Notes under the pieces: model-generated
What the model was told of the DNA's origin: nothing
Seen by the model: the letters and a program-made list of their open reading frames with translations, nothing else
The model's database searches: none
Translations under genes and position numbers: made by a program
In this document: positions 8,519 through 17,694 of the stretch, piece by piece
Numbering within the stretch: the first letter of the stretch is position 1
Layout of the letters: each line of letters begins with the position of its first letter
From: an uncultured Flavonifractor sp.
GTDB lineage: Bacteria; Bacillota; Clostridia; Oscillospirales; Oscillospiraceae
Assembly: GCF_944383115.1 (NCBI RefSeq)
Contig: NZ_CALWOJ010000155.1
Span: 41,667-105,666 of the forward strand
Direction: 5' to 3'
DNA: 64,000 nt

Positions 8519-9024
8519 GCCGAGAGCAAAACACCTGCGTTGAGGATGTCCGTATCATGGCGGAACGTCTGGCGTTTCTCCATTATGCGTATGCAAAGAC
8601 CATAACGGAGCATCTGCCCCAGCCGCTGGCAGACCAGCTGATTGAGGCGGCGATTGACGCCTATGGCAAGCTGGCGGCAGATTCTGTGATGAAGACGCTC
8701 CATGCCCAGGGGCTGGAACCGGTGGTGATGAACTATAAATACGGCAAAGACCTGCCCTCCGTGGGCTGGGATTATGAGCCGGCCGTCATGCCGGAAGACA
8801 AGCCCTACGGGAAGGTGAGCAAGATCACCCGCTGCCCCCTGGCGGAGACCTGGAAGGAGCTTGGGGAGGAAGGCAAACGGCTGGGACGCCGCTATTGCCA
8901 TGTGGATCAGGCAAAATACAAAGCCTATGGAAAAGGTTACCGCTGCGTCCACGACAAAAACACGTTGGATGGGGACGACTGCTGTATCATCCGCGTGGAA
9001 CTGGACGGCCCGGACGACCGATAA
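8515..9024 (+). CDS. L-2-amino-thiazoline-4-carboxylate hydrolase-family protein
   Basis: This 169-residue protein resembles the family named after Pseudomonas AtcB, which opens the ring of L-2-amino-thiazoline-4-carboxylate on the way to cysteine. Features I recognise are TRCPLAETWKELG, the cysteine-containing YCHVDQAKYKAY and the near-terminal DGDDCCIIRVE. Most family members have no tested function. Here it lies between a dipeptidase and a cysteine-desulfidase-type enzyme, which fits sulfur amino-acid chemistry. The assignment to the family is moderately sure; the substrate is inference. Confidence 0.6.
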   Translation: MSREQNTCVEDVRIMAERLAFLHYAYAKTITEHLPQPLADQLIEAAIDAYGKLAADSVMKTLHAQGLEPVVMNYKYGKDLPSVGWDYEPAVMPEDKPYGKVSKITRCPLAETWKELGEEGKRLGRRYCHVDQAKYKAYGKGYRCVHDKNTLDGDDCCIIRVELDGPDDR

Positions 9025-9056
9025 ACAAATCTAGGACTGGAGGAAGCGGTAGAACT

Positions 9057-10334
9057 ATGGAGATATCAGACGCGCTCTACCAGACGTATGGACAGATCCT
9101 GCGTGAAGAACTGATTGAGGCAATGGGTTGTACCGAACCTGTCTCACTGGCCTATGCCGGGGCCACCGCCAGGGCGATCCTGGGCGGCCTGCCCGAGCGG
9201 GTCGTACTGGGAGTCAGCGGCAATATCGTAAAGAATGTAAAGAGTGTAAACGTACCCAATCTGGGGGGACTGAAGGGCCTCCAGGCGGCCGTTTCCGGCG
9301 GGATCGTGGCGGGCGATGAAACGGGCGTTTTGCAGGTGCTGGCCCACATCACCGCCGAGCAGCGGACACAGATAGCGGACTTTTTAGAAAAATGCCCCAT
9401 TGAGGTACATGTACTGGAGACGGGTTCTGCGTTTGAAATTGATTTGACCCTCTTCCGGGCGGAAGAAAGCGCCCGGATCCACATGAAGGACTATCACACC
9501 AATATTGTGGCCTTAGAAAAAAACGGCGTATCGATTTCCGATACGCCGAAGGCGGAATCCACTCCACAGGCAGCCCGGTCAAATCGCGACGGGCTGACGG
9601 TACGGGGAATCCTCGAGTATGCTTCCATGGTAAACATTTCGGAGATCCAGGATCTGCTGGATCTGCAGATTGCAGACAATATGGCCATCTCCTCAGAGGG
9701 ACTGTCCCACAAGTGGGGGGCCTGCATTGGGAGCGTCTTGTCGGAAAGCAGAAGCCCCGACTTGCGCCTGCGTTGCAGCGCCGCCGCTGCCGCCGGCTCG
9801 GACGCAAGAATGAGCGGTTGCGAGCTGCCGGTGGTCATATGCTCCGGAAGCGGGAACCAGGGGATCACCACGTCGGTTCCGGTGATCGTATACGCCCGGC
9901 AGACGGGCTGTTCTCAGGAGCGGCTTTACCGGGCCCTGGTGGTCAGCAACCTGCTGACCATCCATCAGAAACAATACATTGGCGCGCTGTCCGCATTCTG
10001 CGGCGCGGTAAGCGCAGGGGCCAGCGCCGGCGCGGCCATCGCCTGGATGGATACAGGCAGTTATGAAGCTGTGTGCCACACGCTGACAAACGCGCTGGGC
10101 ATCGCCTCCGGCATGATCTGCGACGGGGCCAAACCATCCTGCGCGGCAAAAATCGCCACAGCGGTTCAGGCGGGCCTTCTGGGCTACGACATGTACCGCA
10201 ACGCCAGCGCATTTCACGGCGGAGAAGGCATCCTGGCCGATGAGATCGAAACCACCATTCAAAATGTGGGAAAAGTGGGCCGGGAAGGTATGCGGGAGAC
10301 GGATCGGGAGATTCTGCGCCTGATGACCTGCTGA
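9057..10334 (+). CDS. L-cysteine desulfidase-type (CyuA/UPF0597) enzyme
   Basis: 425 residues. The N-terminal signature MGCTEPVSLAYA (23-34) and the conserved GNIVKNVKSVNVPN and CSGSGNQGITTSVPVIVYA blocks mark the UPF0597 family, related to serine dehydratase alpha chains. Characterised members (E. coli CyuA, archaeal cysteine desulfidase) use an iron-sulfur cluster to split L-cysteine into pyruvate, ammonia and sulfide. The start is ATG 9057 behind GGAGGAAG. An in-frame extension back to 8895 overlaps the previous gene and is a shadow. It is the last gene of the first half of the catabolic locus. An L-serine-type substrate cannot be excluded. Confidence 0.8.
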   Translation: MEISDALYQTYGQILREELIEAMGCTEPVSLAYAGATARAILGGLPERVVLGVSGNIVKNVKSVNVPNLGGLKGLQAAVSGGIVAGDETGVLQVLAHITAEQRTQIADFLEKCPIEVHVLETGSAFEIDLTLFRAEESARIHMKDYHTNIVALEKNGVSISDTPKAESTPQAARSNRDGLTVRGILEYASMVNISEIQDLLDLQIADNMAISSEGLSHKWGACIGSVLSESRSPDLRLRCSAAAAAGSDARMSGCELPVVICSGSGNQGITTSVPVIVYARQTGCSQERLYRALVVSNLLTIHQKQYIGALSAFCGAVSAGASAGAAIAWMDTGSYEAVCHTLTNALGIASGMICDGAKPSCAAKIATAVQAGLLGYDMYRNASAFHGGEGILADEIETTIQNVGKVGREGMRETDREILRLMTC

Positions 10335-10346
10335 GATCTGCGGCCG

Positions 10347-11273
10347 TTAGATATCGTCGGGACCGCCGGAGCCCAGGACATCGTTCTCCTCCCATTGCCA
10401 TTTTACGAGGTCCAGCAGCCCCTGCATCTGCGGGGTGATCCACTTGTTTTTGTGGTAAAAGACGTTGGTGAAAAACGGGAGGGAATATCCCACCACCGGC
10501 AAAATTCTGACAGTGCCCTTTAGTACGGTCCGCCGCACCATATAGAGCGGCAGGAAAGAAATCCCCAAATTCTGACGGATCAGATCGATGATCAGGCGGG
10601 AACTTTCGGTCTGGATGGGGTAATCCGGGTGTATTCCGTATTGAAGCGCCAGTTCGTTGAGCTTTTGCTGCAAAAAGGAATTTTCGCCGGTGACAATGAT
10701 CGGATACTCTAAAATTTCTTCCACGGGAATGGAACTGCGCTTACTGAGGGGATGATGAGGCGCGGCGATAAAGACGGCCTCCTCCGGATGGCTGTATACA
10801 CGGACGCAGTCCAACGTGTCCAGCTGGCTGCCAATGGTAAAAATAACATCCACGGAGTTATGCCTGAGCATATCAAACAGCGGTTCCGTGATCGCCAGAC
10901 GGATTTTCACATCCACCTTGGGATACCGCATGCGATACCTTTGGATCACATCCAGCAGCAGGGAACTCATGATCGATTCCACGCTGCCGATCCGAATGGT
11001 TCCCTGGATATCAGAAGGGTCATGCTGCTTGATGCTTAAAATGTTTTCCTCCAGCTGCATGGCCTGGTTGGCGTAGGTCAGCAGTTGCTGTCCATAGGGT
11101 GTCAGTATGTTTTTCCGCCCAATCCGCTCAAACAGAGGAACGCCGATCTCGGCCTCCAGCTGTTGAATGTGGGTGGTAATTGCGGACTGGACATAACCCA
11201 GCTCCTGGGCGGCCTGCGTAAAATTCCCCAGCTCTGCGGCCCGCAAAAAGCTGAGTAGATTGCGAAACTCCAT
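10347..11273 (-). CDS. LysR-type transcriptional regulator
   Basis: A 308-residue protein with the LysR winged HTH at the N-terminus (FLRAAELGNFTQAAQELGYVQ, then SAITTHIQQLEAEIGVPLFER) and an effector-binding domain from about residue 90. It is convergent with the desulfidase gene and divergent from the CoA-transferase/Kor operon. LysR regulators usually activate the divergent operon in response to a pathway intermediate, so it likely controls 11438-17493 and possibly the upstream operon. Confidence 0.9.
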   Translation of the reverse strand: MEFRNLLSFLRAAELGNFTQAAQELGYVQSAITTHIQQLEAEIGVPLFERIGRKNILTPYGQQLLTYANQAMQLEENILSIKQHDPSDIQGTIRIGSVESIMSSLLLDVIQRYRMRYPKVDVKIRLAITEPLFDMLRHNSVDVIFTIGSQLDTLDCVRVYSHPEEAVFIAAPHHPLSKRSSIPVEEILEYPIIVTGENSFLQQKLNELALQYGIHPDYPIQTESSRLIIDLIRQNLGISFLPLYMVRRTVLKGTVRILPVVGYSLPFFTNVFYHKNKWITPQMQGLLDLVKWQWEENDVLGSGGPDDI

Positions 11274-11314
11274 ATCAATCCCTTCATTTCAAACAAACGG
11301 CACACCTGAATAGA

Positions 11315-11336
11315 CATATGTAACTAATAATATATG
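11315..11336. promoter_or_regulatory. Candidate LysR binding site
   Basis: CATATG...ATATATG forms an AT-rich imperfect dyad (CATATGTAACTAATAATATATG read in two halves) containing the T-N11-A pattern. It lies 42-63 bases upstream of the lysR start, in the divergent intergenic region. The evidence is sequence pattern and position only. Confidence 0.4.
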
Positions 11337-11437
11337 AAAAACGTCAAGTGATGTCAAGAGCGCAGAAAAAGGGAATTTTTTCTATAAATTTGCTATACCG
11401 AGGTCATAGACTGTGGCAACCACAGGAAGGTGATAGT

Positions 11438-12394
11438 TTGAAAAGAGGAAAAGTAGTAACTGCCGAGGAAGCGATCCGCACCTACCTGCACGCAGGAGAT
11501 TGCCTCGCTCTGGGGGGGTTCTCCACCAACCGACGGGCTTATGCTCTGGTGCGGGAAATCATCCGTCAAGGCGTGAGGGATCTGACCGTTGAAAGCGGCG
11601 CGGCGGGCGGCGACGTGGACATGCTTGTGGGCGCGGGCTGTGTTAAGGCGATCAATATCAGTTACATAGCCAACTCCGGCTTTACAATGGTCTGCCGTCG
11701 ATTTCGGGAGGCGGTGGAGCAGGGGAAGCTGCCGGCGGAGGACTATTCCCTTGATGTACAGACCATTGCCTATCATGGGGCGGCACTGGGCCTGAGCTAT
11801 GTCCCGGTCAGGAATATGGTGGGGTCGGATCTGGAACACAAGTGGGGGATCTCTGACGAGCAGCGAAAGGACTTCCCCAAGCTGCCCGCCAAAAAGTTCA
11901 TCCTTCAGGAGGACCCGTTTCATCCCGGCACTCAGCTGTGCCTGATCCCCACACCCAGGATTGATGTGGCGTGTATCCATGTGCAGAAGGCCAGCCCCGA
12001 GGGCATTTGCCGCATCGAGGGGGCGGAATTTCAGGACGTGGATATCGCGCTGGCGGCAGCCCACACCATCGTATCCTGTGAGGAACTGGTCAGTGACGAA
12101 GAGATGCGCCGGGAGCCGGACAGAAACACCATTCCGGGGACGTGTGTGGACGCGGTTGTTCCCATCCCATACGGGGCCCACCCTTCCCAGTGCTGCGGGT
12201 ACTATGACTACGATCCGCAGGCCCTTCAGGAATACGACCGGGTCAGCCGGACACAGGAAGCGTTTGACCGGTATCTGGAAGAGCAGGTGCTGATCAGCCA
12301 TGAGGCATATTTGAGCCATATCGGGGACGAGCAGCTGCGCTCCCTTCGGACGGACCGGTTATATGGATATGCCGTCGGGCTGCGCCGGAGTTAG
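11438..12394 (+). CDS. CoA-transferase, alpha subunit (glutaconate-type)
   Basis: 318 residues if started at TTG 11438, which follows GGAAGGTGAT by a few bases and begins KRGKVVTAEEA, the usual start of the family. A GTG at 11348 would add 30 residues and run into the promoter region. It belongs to family I CoA-transferases (SGAAGGDVDMLVGAGCVKAI, VPVRNMVGSDLE). Together with the next gene it moves CoA between a carboxylic acid and an acyl-CoA. In this operon it may conserve the energy of the acyl-CoA made by the Kor complex. Substrate specificity (glutaconate, 3-oxoacid, other) is open. Confidence 0.75.
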   Translation: MKRGKVVTAEEAIRTYLHAGDCLALGGFSTNRRAYALVREIIRQGVRDLTVESGAAGGDVDMLVGAGCVKAINISYIANSGFTMVCRRFREAVEQGKLPAEDYSLDVQTIAYHGAALGLSYVPVRNMVGSDLEHKWGISDEQRKDFPKLPAKKFILQEDPFHPGTQLCLIPTPRIDVACIHVQKASPEGICRIEGAEFQDVDIALAAAHTIVSCEELVSDEEMRREPDRNTIPGTCVDAVVPIPYGAHPSQCCGYYDYDPQALQEYDRVSRTQEAFDRYLEEQVLISHEAYLSHIGDEQLRSLRTDRLYGYAVGLRRS

Positions 12395-12405
12395 GGGGAA
12401 AGGCA

Positions 12406-13167
12406 ATGGACTACACACGCAAGCAGATGATGGCGGTCGCGCTCTCCCGGGAGATCGAGGACGATAAGCTATACATCATTGGCACAGGCTTACCCCTGAT
12501 CGGAGCGGCTCTGGCAAAGCGTACCCACGCGCCTAAGGCGCGGCTGCTGTTTGAAACCGGCATCCTGGACGGAGATCCACAGGAGGTCCCTACCAGCGTT
12601 TCGGATCTGCGTCTGAATTACCAGGCGGCGATTCTCTGGCCCCAGTACCGTTATTTCGGCTTTGAGATCCTGGCGGCTGAACGGGGACAGATTGAGGCCG
12701 GCTTTTTGGGCGGGGCGCAGATCGATCCCTACGGCAACTTGAATTCCACATGTATCGGTGATTATGCAGCGCCTGTGACCCGGTTTTCCGGCTCCGGCGG
12801 CGCCAACGGGATCGCCACATTCTGCGATACGGTTATCGTGATGAAACATGAAAAGCGCCGTTTTGTCCAGCGGGTAGACTATTGCACCAGCCCCGGCTGG
12901 ATCAACGGGCCGGACGGACGGCGCAGCATGGGCCTTCCGGAGGACAGGGGGCCGCGGGCGGTTATCACAGAGCTGGGGGTTTTCCGCTTCGGAGCGGACA
13001 AACGCATGTACCTGGCCGAGCTGTTTCCCGGCGTTACCCCGGAGCAGGTGGTGGAGAATACGGGCTTTCCCATCGACGTCACCAGGGCGGTACCGGCCGC
13101 GCCCCCAAGTGAAGCGGTTCTGAAAACGCTGGTGGAAGAGGTGGATCCGCATCATCTGATGACCTGA
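12406..13167 (+). CDS. CoA-transferase, beta subunit (glutaconate-type)
   Basis: 253 residues, 11 bases after the alpha subunit. Glu50 in LLFETG matches the region of the catalytic glutamate of glutaconate CoA-transferase beta subunits, which forms the glutamyl-CoA thioester. Further family features are GFLGGAQIDPYGNLNST and the glycine-rich SGSGGANGIATF. The two subunits are expected to form a cytoplasmic heterotetramer or larger complex. Confidence 0.75.
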   Translation: MDYTRKQMMAVALSREIEDDKLYIIGTGLPLIGAALAKRTHAPKARLLFETGILDGDPQEVPTSVSDLRLNYQAAILWPQYRYFGFEILAAERGQIEAGFLGGAQIDPYGNLNSTCIGDYAAPVTRFSGSGGANGIATFCDTVIVMKHEKRRFVQRVDYCTSPGWINGPDGRRSMGLPEDRGPRAVITELGVFRFGADKRMYLAELFPGVTPEQVVENTGFPIDVTRAVPAAPPSEAVLKTLVEEVDPHHLMT

Positions 13168-13217
13168 GTGTTCCTGAGGCGTATCCCTCCGGTATCCGGG
13201 CTTTAGAAAGGAAAGAG

Positions 13218-13418
13218 ATGGAGAATGGTATGAAACAAATTACGATCCATAGAGATTGGTGCAAGCAGTGCGGGATCTGTGCTTCGTTTTGCCCCAAGAA
13301 GGTACTTGAACTGGTCAAGGGCTATCCGGAGGCGGTGCGCCCGGAAGACTGTATTGGGTGCATGCTGTGCGAAATGCGTTGCCCTGACTTTGCCATCAGC
13401 GTCAAAACGGAGGATTGA
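13218..13418 (+). CDS. korD: Ferredoxin-type delta subunit of 2-oxoacid:ferredoxin oxidoreductase
   Basis: A 66-residue protein with two [4Fe-4S] motifs: CKQCGICASFCPK and CIGCMLCEMRCPD. It directly precedes the alpha subunit (3-base gap) and is therefore the delta subunit that accepts electrons from the TPP site. An alternative start at the ATG at 13230 also has a GGAG site. Confidence 0.85.
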   Translation: MENGMKQITIHRDWCKQCGICASFCPKKVLELVKGYPEAVRPEDCIGCMLCEMRCPDFAISVKTED

Positions 13419-13421
13419 GTC

Positions 13422-14552
13422 ATGGGAAAGATTCGGTTTATGCAGGGAAATGAGGCAATGACGGAGGGCGCAATTGCCGCCGGCGCCCGCTTTTATGCAG
13501 GCTATCCCATCACGCCCTCTACCGAGGTGGCGGAAACCTCCGCCATACGCCTGCCGCAGGTGGGCGGCGTGTACATCCAGATGGAGGATGAGATCGGGAG
13601 TATTGCGGCCCTGATCGGCGCCGCCTGCGCGGGGAAAAAGGCCTATACGGCCACAAGCGGTCCCGGTTTATCCCTGATGGCGGAAAACCTGGGGGTGGCG
13701 GTCCTGGGCGAGGTGCCGTGCGTCATTATTGACGTACAGCGTTCCGGGCCAAGCACCGGTATGGCTACCAGGCCTGCCCAGGGCGACGTGATGCAGGCCC
13801 GCTGGGGCACCCACGGAGATCATGCCATGATCGCGCTGGCCCCCTCCTCCGTGCAGGACTGCTATGATCTGATGAGAACGGCCTTTGCCTATGCGCAGCG
13901 GTATCGGACGCCGGTTATTTTCCTGGCTGACGAGATCATCGGTCACTTGCGGGAGCGGTGCGTGATCCCGGATCCTGAAGAGATTCCCCCTGCGGAGCAG
14001 CCTGATGCCATCGGGAACTTGCAGGAGTACCGCCCTTATGATCATACCAACGGGTTGGCACCCCTGGCCGCTTACGGAAGCAAACATATCTTTAAGATAA
14101 ACGGAAGCATGCATGACCAGATGGGCCGCCCCTGTGCAGATCCCCAGAACGCCGATCAGGTCATCCGCCATCTCAGCGAAAAGATCGAAGGGGCGAAAGA
14201 CGAAATCACTTTGACCCGCGCATACCGTATGGAAGATGCATCGTATGTCCTCATTGCCTACGGCGGGACGGCCCGCTCTGCGCTTTCGGCAATGGAACTG
14301 GCGCGGGCGGAAGGCATTCCGGTTGGCGTCCTCCAGCTGGTTACCGTATGGCCGGTGGCTGAAAAAGAGATTGACGCCGCACTGGCCCAGGTGAAAGCCG
14401 TTGTGGTTCCGGAGCTGAATCTGGGCCAGTTCATCGGGGAGGTGCGCGTACGCAACCGGAGGAATATCCCGGTGGTGGGGGTCAACCGCGTGGATGGGAA
14501 ACCCATCGAACCGGCAGAAATTCTGGAGAAACTCCGAGAGGTGATGGCGTAA
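13422..14552 (+). CDS. korA: 2-oxoacid:ferredoxin oxidoreductase, alpha subunit
   Basis: 376 residues. The N-terminal GNEAMTEGAIAAGARFYAGY, then PITPSTEVAE, is the pyrimidine-binding region typical of Kor/Vor alpha subunits; a transketolase-C-like domain follows. With the beta, gamma and delta subunits it oxidises a 2-oxoacid to acyl-CoA and CO2 and reduces ferredoxin. The family cannot be assigned to 2-oxoglutarate, branched-chain or other acids by eye. A pyruvate- or aryl-pyruvate-like substrate would fit the neighbours. Its stop overlaps the beta start by one base. Confidence 0.85.
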   Translation: MGKIRFMQGNEAMTEGAIAAGARFYAGYPITPSTEVAETSAIRLPQVGGVYIQMEDEIGSIAALIGAACAGKKAYTATSGPGLSLMAENLGVAVLGEVPCVIIDVQRSGPSTGMATRPAQGDVMQARWGTHGDHAMIALAPSSVQDCYDLMRTAFAYAQRYRTPVIFLADEIIGHLRERCVIPDPEEIPPAEQPDAIGNLQEYRPYDHTNGLAPLAAYGSKHIFKINGSMHDQMGRPCADPQNADQVIRHLSEKIEGAKDEITLTRAYRMEDASYVLIAYGGTARSALSAMELARAEGIPVGVLQLVTVWPVAEKEIDAALAQVKAVVVPELNLGQFIGEVRVRNRRNIPVVGVNRVDGKPIEPAEILEKLREVMA

Positions 14553-15364
14553 TGCTGCAAGATTATTTGCTGGAAGAGAATCTGCCCCATTTTTGGTGCG
14601 CCGGCTGCGGAAGCGGCATTGTGCTGCAGTCCCTGCTGCGGAACATTGATAAGCAGGGCTGGAAGCGGGAGGACACGGTGGTTGTGACCGGCATCGGATG
14701 CTGGGGCAAAGCGGACGACTATATCAAAACCAATACGTTTCATGGTACCCACGGCCGTGCGCTGGCCTTTTCCACCGGGATCAAGCTGGCGAATCCCGAC
14801 CTGCATGTGTTCACCCTCATGGGTGACGGCGACGGGATTACCATTGGCGGCAACCACCTGATCCATGCGGCCCGGCGGAATATCGACCTGGTGGCGATCA
14901 TGGTAAACAACCTGAACTACGGCATGACGGGCGGCCAGTATTCCGGGACCACCCCCAGAGACGCCATCACCAAGACCTCTCCCTACGGCCATATAGAAAC
15001 CGGCTTCGATGTCTGCCGCGTGGTGCAGGCGGCGGGCGGGAGTTTTGTGGCCCGCGGGACTGTATACGACGTGGTGCAGCTCAACAAGCTGATAGAGCAG
15101 GCAATCGCGCACAAAGGATTTTCCTTTGTGGAGGTCATATCGCCCTGTCCGACGCATTTCGGCCGCTCCAACCACATGGCGGCAGCCGTTGAAATGATGC
15201 GCTGGATCAAGGAACAGACGGTGCCGCTGGCCCGGGCGGCGTCCATGTCCCCGCAGGAACTGGAGGGGAAATTTGTCACAGGCGTTTTTGAAAACAGCCA
15301 GCGTGAGGATTACTCCACCGCCTATCAGCGGGTTGTTGACCGGTTGAAAGGGGAGGCGGGATAA
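14552..15364 (+). CDS. korB: 2-oxoacid:ferredoxin oxidoreductase, beta subunit (TPP-binding)
   Basis: 270 residues. CAGCGSG near the N-terminus, GDGDGITIGG and NNLNYGMTGGQ form the thiamine-diphosphate and Mg2+ binding motif (GDG...N..YG). The order delta-alpha-beta-gamma and the tight spacing show one complex. Confidence 0.88.
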   Translation: MLQDYLLEENLPHFWCAGCGSGIVLQSLLRNIDKQGWKREDTVVVTGIGCWGKADDYIKTNTFHGTHGRALAFSTGIKLANPDLHVFTLMGDGDGITIGGNHLIHAARRNIDLVAIMVNNLNYGMTGGQYSGTTPRDAITKTSPYGHIETGFDVCRVVQAAGGSFVARGTVYDVVQLNKLIEQAIAHKGFSFVEVISPCPTHFGRSNHMAAAVEMMRWIKEQTVPLARAASMSPQELEGKFVTGVFENSQREDYSTAYQRVVDRLKGEAG

Positions 15365-15366
15365 GC

Positions 15367-15927
15367 GTGAAAAAGGAAATCATTATCAGCGGCGTGGGCG
15401 GCCAGGGGCTGATCTTATGCGGAACCTTGTTGGGGGAAGCGGCTGTGATCCACGACAAGAAGTACGCCACCCTCTCTTCGGAGTACGGCGTGGAGACCCG
15501 CGGAACCTTTGCCAAGTCGGACGTTATCATCAGCGACCGTGAAATTTACTTCCCGGACGCCACCCAACCCAACCTGGTCGTCTGTTTGGCACAGGCGGCT
15601 TATGCCCGCTATTCCGGAGCCGTTCCAAAGGGGACGCTCCTCCTGTATAACGCGGATGAAATAACCGGAGATCCGGCCCGGGCGGGATGTGAGTGGGGGC
15701 TCAGCCTGACCAGTATGGCCCGGGCGCAGGGAGCTGCGGCCACCATCAATATCATCACATTGGGGATCATTGCGGGGATGACGGATACGGTCACCCTTGC
15801 AGGCGCCAAAGATGCGGTGGAAGAATTCTTCTCTCCCAAAGGCCAAAAGATCGTACAGATGAATCTCGGGGCCCTTGAGCTGGGATATCAGACGGGTATG
15901 CAGCTGCGGCGTGCCGCATCTGCGTGA
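15367..15927 (+). CDS. korC: 2-oxoacid:ferredoxin oxidoreductase, gamma subunit
   Basis: 186 residues, GTG start. IISGVGGQGLILCGTLLGEA is the hallmark N-terminus of the gamma subunit of Kor/Vor/Por, and EYGVETRGTFAKSDVIIS follows. Two bases separate it from korB. It helps form the CoA-binding face of the complex. Confidence 0.85.
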   Translation: MKKEIIISGVGGQGLILCGTLLGEAAVIHDKKYATLSSEYGVETRGTFAKSDVIISDREIYFPDATQPNLVVCLAQAAYARYSGAVPKGTLLLYNADEITGDPARAGCEWGLSLTSMARAQGAAATINIITLGIIAGMTDTVTLAGAKDAVEEFFSPKGQKIVQMNLGALELGYQTGMQLRRAASA

Positions 15928-15963
15928 GAGAAGGCGGCAACAGGGGGAGAGGAACGATCAATC

Positions 15964-17493
15964 ATGGCGTATACAGTTTTAGGTATGCTCATTGTGTTGG
16001 CCGTCCTGATCGGGATCGGAGTTCTGTCCGGACGAAAGGTACAGGATAGCGGCGACTTTTTGACGGGAGGAGGCAAAGCAAGCTCCTTCCTGGTTTGCGG
16101 AGCGATTATGGGAAGTCTGGTGAGCAGCCAGGCCACCATTGGCACCGCGCAGCTGGCCTTCCATTATGGGCTTGCCGCATGGTGGTTCACACTGGGATCA
16201 GGCATAGGGTGCCTCATTTTGGCCCTGGGATATGTGAGGCCGCTGCGCCGGAGCGGCTGCGTGACTGAATTGCAGATCATTTCCCGTGAGTATGGCGCCG
16301 GCGCAGGCAGCCTGAGCTCCGTGCTGAATGCAGTGGGTATATTTATCAGCGTTCTGGCCCAGGTAGTGGCCTGTACCGGTTTGATCACCATACTTCTCCC
16401 CCAAATACCGATGGCGATAGTGGTCCTGCTGACCATCGCCATTATGTGTATCTACGTCATATTTGGCGGAACATGGGGGGCCAGCATCGGCGGAGCGGTA
16501 AAGCTGCTCCTGCTCTATGGGGCGGCTATCCTGTGCATGGCCTATGTCCTCATCGCTGCCGGCGGTTTCCAGGGCCTGTACGATCAGCTGGTCCGACTGT
16601 TGGCGGAAACCGATCTTGGAATGAGCCAGGAACTGGCCGGCGGGCTCAATAACCTGGAGACGACACAGGATGTCTCCCAGCGATTTTTTAGTCTGGTTGC
16701 CCGGGGTGCGGCAAAGGATATCGGTTCAGGCATATCCCTCCTGCTCGGCGTACTTTCCACACAGACTTACGCACAGGCTGTGTGGAGTGCGCAGAGCGAC
16801 CGGAAAGCGCGGCGGGGCGCGCTGCTGAGCGCCTGCCTGATCCCGCCCATTGGAGTGGCAGGAATCTGCATCGGACTTTTTATGCGCACACACTACCTGA
16901 CCCAGATGGAGGTGGATGTGCTGACCTCCCTTGGAGCCAACGTGCCGGATCTTCCGGTGCTGGCATCCACCATCCAGGTGTTTCCCAGCTTTGTCCTCAA
17001 CCATCTCCCGCCACTGATCGCCGGTATCATTTTGGGTACGCTGTTTTTAACGGTGATCGGCGGAGGAGCAGGGCTGTCCCTTGGCATGGCCACGATCATG
17101 CTGAAGGATATATACAAGCGAGTAACCAACCGGATCAACAGCCCGGCCAAAGAGCTTGCTGTCGTCCGGGTAACGATTGGTGTGATCCTGCTCGCCGCAG
17201 GAGTAATCGCCATTGCCGTGCCGGAGAGTACCATCAACGATCTCGGCTTTCTGTCAATGGGGCTGCGAGGTACGGTGGTATTTCTGCCTCTCAGCTGCGC
17301 CCTTTGGCTGAAGGGCAGGATAGCGCCCGTGTGTATTCTGGTGTCCATTGTACTTGCACCGGTGGCAGTGCTGGTTGGGAATTGGATGACCCTGCCTTTT
17401 GATGCGCTGTTTTTGGGCATGCTGGTTTCACTGGCCTGCTGTGTGGTGGGGTGGGTCCTTGGACGAAACGCCGGCAGGAGCCGAAGGATTTGA
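15964..17493 (+). CDS. Second sodium:solute symporter of the locus
   Basis: 509 residues, about 13 membrane helices, SSS family (DSGDFLTGGGKASSFLVCG, then MGSLVSSQATIGTAQ). It differs clearly from the symporter at 4496 and lies 36 bases after korC, in the same direction. It may import the same substrate, a related acid or a product. It ends at a strong terminator. Confidence 0.82.
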   Translation: MAYTVLGMLIVLAVLIGIGVLSGRKVQDSGDFLTGGGKASSFLVCGAIMGSLVSSQATIGTAQLAFHYGLAAWWFTLGSGIGCLILALGYVRPLRRSGCVTELQIISREYGAGAGSLSSVLNAVGIFISVLAQVVACTGLITILLPQIPMAIVVLLTIAIMCIYVIFGGTWGASIGGAVKLLLLYGAAILCMAYVLIAAGGFQGLYDQLVRLLAETDLGMSQELAGGLNNLETTQDVSQRFFSLVARGAAKDIGSGISLLLGVLSTQTYAQAVWSAQSDRKARRGALLSACLIPPIGVAGICIGLFMRTHYLTQMEVDVLTSLGANVPDLPVLASTIQVFPSFVLNHLPPLIAGIILGTLFLTVIGGGAGLSLGMATIMLKDIYKRVTNRINSPAKELAVVRVTIGVILLAAGVIAIAVPESTINDLGFLSMGLRGTVVFLPLSCALWLKGRIAPVCILVSIVLAPVAVLVGNWMTLPFDALFLGMLVSLACCVVGWVLGRNAGRSRRI

Positions 17494-17548
17494 CAGGATA
17501 AAAACGCTCTTTAACAGAGCAACTTTTCCGGAAAGTTTGAGACATCAA

Positions 17549-17593
17549 TACCTCCCTCTGAAATTCAAGGTTTTCAGAGGGAGGTATTTTTTG
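17549..17593 (+). terminator. Terminator of the CoA-transferase/Kor/symporter operon
   Basis: CTCCCTCTGAAA / TTTCAGAGGGAG stem with an 8-base loop, followed by GTATTTTTT. It lies 58-100 bases after the symporter stop. Confidence 0.9.
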
Positions 17594-17694
17594 CTTTGTG
17601 GCGTTCAAGATAGGAACCGCCCGTTTGAATGACCTCCAAATTGGCCCGGACCCGTTTCCCCGGTCAGCCCCATCACCGCAACTTTGCATGCACT

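Noticed and set aside
7109..9024. N-carbamoyl-cysteine hydrolase (AtcC) reading of the M20 peptidase
   Set aside because: The motif set (GHYDVQ, ARPTLDINGI, GEGSKTVIP) is that of CNDP-like dipeptidases rather than carbamoylases, so only a dipeptidase call is made.
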